Shown here: in pieces, positions 56,516 through 64,000 of the stretch
How positions within the stretch are numbered: position 1 is the first letter of the stretch
Layout: the number at the start of each line of letters is the position of its first letter
Source: Mycolicibacterium goodii
GTDB lineage: Bacteria; Actinomycetota; Actinomycetes; Mycobacteriales; Mycobacteriaceae
Length of the DNA stretch: 64,000 bases
Direction of reading: 5' to 3'
Assembly: GCF_001187505.1 (NCBI RefSeq)
Contig: NZ_CP012150.1
Coordinates: 4,588,001 to 4,652,000 of the forward strand
The notes under the pieces: model-generated
What the model was told of the DNA's origin: nothing
The model's database searches: none
What the model saw: the letters and a program-made list of their open reading frames with translations, nothing else
Position numbers and translations under genes: made by a program

Positions 56516-57574
56516 GTGTCGTTTTTGTCCAAGGTCAATTCCGTGCGATCGGTGGCCAAGACGGCCACTGTCGCCGTGGCGGCCACCGCCGCCACGCTCA
56601 CGCTGGTCGCGTGCGGATCCGGATCCGATCAGGCCGACTCGGCCGACAAGATCGTGGTGTACTCCGGGCGCAGCGAGAACCTGGTGGCACCGCTCATCGA
56701 GAAGTTCACCGACGACACCGGTATCGAGGTCGAGACCCGGTACGCCGGCTCGGGGGAACTGGCCGCGCAGTTGATCACCGAGGGCGACAAGTCGCCGGCC
56801 GATGTGTTCCTGTCCCAGGACGCCGGTGCGCTCGGCGCGGTCAGCCAGGCCGGACTGTTCGCGCCGATCAACGACGAGGCGTTCGCGGCGGTGCCTGCGA
56901 ACTTCTCGGCGGCCGACAAGACCTGGCTCGGGGTTTCGGGCCGGGCCCGGGTGCTGGTCTACAACCCCGACCTGGCGCCCACGCCGCCCGACACCATCGA
57001 CGGGCTGCTGGCGCCGGAGTGGAAAGGCAAGATCGGTTTCGCCCCGAGCAACGCCTCCTGGCAGTCCTTCGTCACGGGTCTGCGGGTGATCCGGGGCGAC
57101 GACGGGGCGCGGCAGTGGCTGGAGGCGTTCAAGGCGCAGGACCCCAAGCCGTACGAGAACAACGTCGCGGTGCGCGACGCGGTGGACTCCGGGCAGCTCC
57201 CGCTGGGCGTGGTCAACCACTACTACCTGTACGAGTTGATCGATGCCAAAGGTGAGCAGGCCGTCAAGGCGCGCAACAAGTTCATGGCGCCGGGCGATCC
57301 GGGCGGGCTGATCAACGTCGCCGGTGTCGGGGTGCTCGAATCCGCACCGAACCCCGAAGGGGCACAGCAGTTCGCGTCGTATCTCATCAGCACCTCGGCG
57401 CAGGAGTACTTCGCGGGTGAAACCAAGGAATACCCGTTGATCGAGGGCGTCGAGCCAGCGGCCGAGATGCCGCCGCTGAGTGAACTGCAGCCGCCCGCGG
57501 TGGACCTGTCGCAGTTGTCCGATCTCGAGGCCACCCAGGAACTGCTGGTGGAGACCGGCCTGCTGACCAATTGA
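56516..57574 (+). CDS. Iron(III) ABC transporter substrate-binding lipoprotein (FbpA/FutA-like)
   Basis: 352 aa. The signal peptide ends in the lipobox LVAC (Cys33), so the mature protein is a membrane-anchored lipoprotein. The body is a type-II periplasmic binding fold: KIVVYSGRSENLVAPLIEKF at the start and VVNHYYLYELI, with the paired Tyr that ligate ferric iron in FbpA proteins. GTG 56516 starts the gene. It is followed by permease and ATPase genes with overlapping ends and preceded by an IdeR-type box, all consistent with ferric iron uptake. Confidence 0.92.
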   Translation: MSFLSKVNSVRSVAKTATVAVAATAATLTLVACGSGSDQADSADKIVVYSGRSENLVAPLIEKFTDDTGIEVETRYAGSGELAAQLITEGDKSPADVFLSQDAGALGAVSQAGLFAPINDEAFAAVPANFSAADKTWLGVSGRARVLVYNPDLAPTPPDTIDGLLAPEWKGKIGFAPSNASWQSFVTGLRVIRGDDGARQWLEAFKAQDPKPYENNVAVRDAVDSGQLPLGVVNHYYLYELIDAKGEQAVKARNKFMAPGDPGGLINVAGVGVLESAPNPEGAQQFASYLISTSAQEYFAGETKEYPLIEGVEPAAEMPPLSELQPPAVDLSQLSDLEATQELLVETGLLTN

Positions 57575-59116
57575 GGCGCCCGTCCCCGGCCGGGGCTGCC
57601 GGTCGGCGCGCACCGGCGGTGCTGATCGGCGCGGCCGCGCTGGTCGTGTTGGCGACGCTGGTCCCGCTGGTGTACCTGGGGGAGCGCGCCGCCGAGCGCG
57701 GCTGGGCGTTCGTGTTCGACGAACTCTTCCAGCCGCGCACCGCGGCGCTGGTCGGTCGGTCGCTGGCGCTGGTGGCGCTGGTGACCGCGGCCTGCGTGGT
57801 GCTCGGGGTTGGCCTTGCGGTCCTGGTGTCGCGCACCGATCTGCGCGGGCGGCGGGTGCTGGCCGTTGTGCTCACGCTGCCGTTGGCGATGCCCAGCTAT
57901 CTGCTTGCGTACCTGTGGGTTTCGGCCTATCCGGCGGTCGCCGGGTTCTGGGGTGCGGCGCTGGTGCTGGTGCTGGTGAGCTATCCGCTGGTGTTCCTGA
58001 CGACCATGGCGGCGCTGTCGCGGGTGGACCCCGCGCTGGAGGAGGTCGCGCGGTCACTGGGACACAGCGGGCTCTCGGTGCTGTACCGGGTGACGCTGCG
58101 CCAGGCCCGTGGCGCCATCACGGCGGGTGCGCTGCTGGTGGCGCTGTACGTGCTCAGTGATTTCGGCGCGGTGGCGGCCATGCGGTACGAGGCGTTCACG
58201 TGGGTGATCTACGGCGCGTACCGCTCGGGGTTCAACCCGTCGCGCGCAGCGGTGCTCTCGCTGGTGCTGCTGGTGCTGGCGCTGGCGCTGGTGGTGGCCG
58301 AGGCCAGGGCCCGCGGCATCGCGGCGGCCCGGATCGGCGGGGGCACACCGCGTCCGGCGCCGCTCAACCGGCTGGGGGCGTGGTGGCCGGCCGCGCTGGT
58401 GGTCCCTGGTGTGCTCCTGGCGGCGGCGATCGGGTTGCCGACGGTGATCCTGGTGCGCTGGCTGCTCACGGCGGGCGCCCGCTGGAACGCCCAGCAGTGG
58501 GTGGATGCGCTGATGACGACGCTGTGGCTGTCGTTGGTGAGCGCCGTCGTGTGCACGCTCGCGGCGCTGCCGCTCGGGGTGCTCGCCGCGCGCTACCGCG
58601 ACCGGGTCACCCGCATCCTGGAGGGCGCGGGCTACCTCGCCCACGGCCTGCCCGCCATCGTCATCGGCATCTCGATGGTGTCGCTCGGTGTGCTGCTGCT
58701 GCGCCCGCTGTACCAACGCCAGCCACTGCTGATCCTGGCCTACGCTGTGTTGTTGGTCCCGCTGGCGGTGGGATCCGTGCGTGCCGCGATCGAGTCGACG
58801 CCGGTGCGCCTCGAAGAGGTGGCGCGTTCGCTGGGCCGAAACCCGTTGCGGGCCTTCACCTCAGTGACGGCCCGGTTGTCCGTGCCCGGCATCGCCGCTG
58901 CGGCCGCGCTGGTTTTGTTGACCTGTATGAAGGAGTTGCCGGTGACGCTGCTGCTGCACCCGACCGGGGCCGACACCCTGGCCACGCGGCTGTGGGGGCA
59001 CAGCTCCGTGAGCGACTACGCCGCGGCAGCGCCGTACGCCGCGGCGCTGCTGGTGTTCGCCGCGATCCCGACGGCGGTGCTCGGCGCGTGGACGGCCGGT
59101 CGCACCGGGGTGCGCA

Positions 59117-59124
<8 letters not shown>
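57571..59124 (+). CDS. Iron(III) ABC transporter permease (FbpB-like, fused two-domain)
   Basis: 517 aa with about 12 helices in two homologous halves. Each half has an EAA loop that docks the ATPase: EEVARSLGHSGLSVLYRVTL and EEVARSLGRNPLRAFTSVTA. This fused form is typical of FbpB/SfuB permeases. The start is TTG 57571, overlapping the binding-protein stop as TTGA; no better start exists nearby. The end overlaps the ATPase start by eight bases. Tight overlaps show one operon. Confidence 0.92.
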
Positions 59125-63084
<3,960 letters not shown>

Positions 63085-63151
63085 GCAGGACCTTTCATTG
63101 TTTTGTTGTGGTGATGCGTTTTGTTCTGGTGAACGCCGCGGATGTCGGAAT

Positions 63152-64000
63152 CTATGTCAGACCCGAGAACAGGCGATGCAGTTCGGTGAGCCAGGGGACG
63201 GCCACGGCGAAGGTCGGCACCACCAGGATGGCCACGGCCGCGAGGTAGGCGACGATCGACAGCGCCAGGCTGTTGGGCTTGCCGCCGAGTCGGCGCACCC
63301 GGATCACGGTGGTCGGCCCGCCCGCGGCGAGCGCACCGGACGGTGCGCGGCCCGCGGCGCAGGTGACCAGCGCACGGGCCAGGGGAGTGGGTCCGGCGAT
63401 CCGCACGGCGGCGTCGTCGGCGAGCAGTTCGATGAGCAACCGCACCGCGTCCAGCGCGCTGGCGCTGCGGACGAACCGGGGGAACGCGGCGTGCACGGCG
63501 GTGAACATCTCCAGCACCAGGTCGTGCCGGGCCCGCAGATGCGCGCGTTCGTGGCTGAGGATCGCGTCGACCTCGTCGGGTGTGAGGGTGTCGAGGGTGC
63601 CCTCGCTGACCACCACGCGGCTGCGGACCCCGGGCAGGCAGTAGGCGAGCGGTTGTGCGACGTCGAGGATGCGCAGCCCACTGGCCGGGGTGCGCAGATG
63701 GGCGGGGACCGCGTCGCGGGACTTGCTGAGCAGGTCCACCATCATGCGGTGGTGTGCGCGGCGACGGCGGGTGGCGACGGCCACCTGGATGATCGCGACG
63801 CACAACCGGGCGCCGATGAACAGCGTCAGGCTGAACACCACGACGTAGGCGAGCCACAGCGGCCAGCCCAGGGCGTCGATCTCACTCGTGATGGTCGCGG
63901 TCGGTCGGCCGTCGGGGCCGGGAACGAACAGCCGGCTGGCGATGGCGATACCTGCGGAGAACGCCGACAGCACCGCGGCCAGGGCGATCGACTGCCACAG
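63152..64000 (-). CDS. M56 (BlaR1-type) membrane metallopeptidase, N-terminus cut by the window edge
   Basis: The frame is open from base 64000 for 282 residues. It reads LWQSIALAAVLSAFSAGIA at the edge, which aligns near residue 37 of M. tuberculosis Rv1845c, so about 35 residues are missing. The zinc motif is ILSHERAHLRARHD (HExxH form HERAH), with further ligand ELLADD downstream. Four helices surround the peptidase domain. The M. tuberculosis relative pairs with the BlaI repressor Rv1846c and is thought to cleave it on beta-lactam exposure. blaI would lie just outside the window. Confidence 0.92.
   Translation of the reverse strand: MWQSIALAAVLSAFSAGIAIASRLFVPGPDGRPTATITSEIDALGWPLWLAYVVVFSLTLFIGARLCVAIIQVAVATRRRRAHHRMMVDLLSKSRDAVPAHLRTPASGLRILDVAQPLAYCLPGVRSRVVVSEGTLDTLTPDEVDAILSHERAHLRARHDLVLEMFTAVHAAFPRFVRSASALDAVRLLIELLADDAAVRIAGPTPLARALVTCAAGRAPSGALAAGGPTTVIRVRRLGGKPNSLALSIVAYLAAVAILVVPTFAVAVPWLTELHRLFSGLT

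Overview
The window is high-GC actinobacterial DNA, and nearly every gene has a recognisable mycobacterial relative. From the right edge to about 23 kb the order follows the M. tuberculosis block Rv1814-Rv1845c: M56 peptidase, gnd1, guaB1, CNNM pair, glcB, VWA protein, gcvP, garA, gcvH, DUF881/Sbp genes, pgsA2, secA2, BacA-type ABC transporter, flavoprotein, TetR, secreted protease and erg3. The extra genes (galKT operon, a LysM-bulb lectin, a second BacA-type transporter, an iron ABC transporter) point to a fast-growing saprophyte, most likely Mycolicibacterium smegmatis or a close relative. That species call is an inference from remembered protein families; no search was run.

Layout. 0-1 kb: end of a Dyp-type peroxidase-like gene and a coupled unknown partner. 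1-6.3 kb: galactose block, with a minus-strand deoR-galT-galK operon divergent from an SSS-type symporter and a small membrane protein. 6.3-12.2 kb: acyl-CoA synthetase, small secreted proteins, a SnoaL-like protein and an SGNH esterase. 12.5-17.1 kb: Nudix hydrolase, receptor-type Ser/Thr kinase, and a di-iron hydrolase-like protein with its flavin/2Fe-2S reductase. 17.2-21.5 kb: malQ, an MFS transporter and a paired SMR exporter. 21.7-27.3 kb: carboxylesterase, erg3-like hydroxylase, a two-gene cation/proton antiporter and an amine-oxidase-like flavoenzyme. 27.5-32.3 kb: lectin-LysM protein, secreted protease, F420-type reductase-like protein, TetR, and a VOC/flavoprotein operon with a near-perfect KstR-type operator. 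32.3-36.2 kb: two tandem BacA/SbmA-type ABC transporters. 36.3-41.5 kb: secA2, pgsA2 and DUF881-Sbp-DUF881. 41.5-52.6 kb: glycine/glyoxylate block (gcvH, garA, MerR, BFN nuclease, MerR, tandem glycine riboswitch, gcvP, VWA protein, glcB). 52.6-56.1 kb: unknown protein and two CNNM/CBS membrane proteins. 56.4-60.2 kb: iron(III) ABC transporter behind an IdeR-type iron box. 60.2-64 kb: guaB1, gnd1 and an M56 peptidase cut by the window edge.

How the genes work together. gcvH and gcvP cleave glycine under riboswitch control; glcB condenses glyoxylate with acetyl-CoA; GarA gates TCA-cycle and glutamate enzymes. galT, galK and the symporter take up and process galactose. fbp-type binding protein, permease and ATPase import iron. 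Many genes have a TANNNT hexamer 6-7 nt before the start codon, the hallmark of leaderless mycobacterial transcripts. I used this to settle several starts. I saw no tRNA, rRNA, IS element, prophage, CRISPR array or attachment site.
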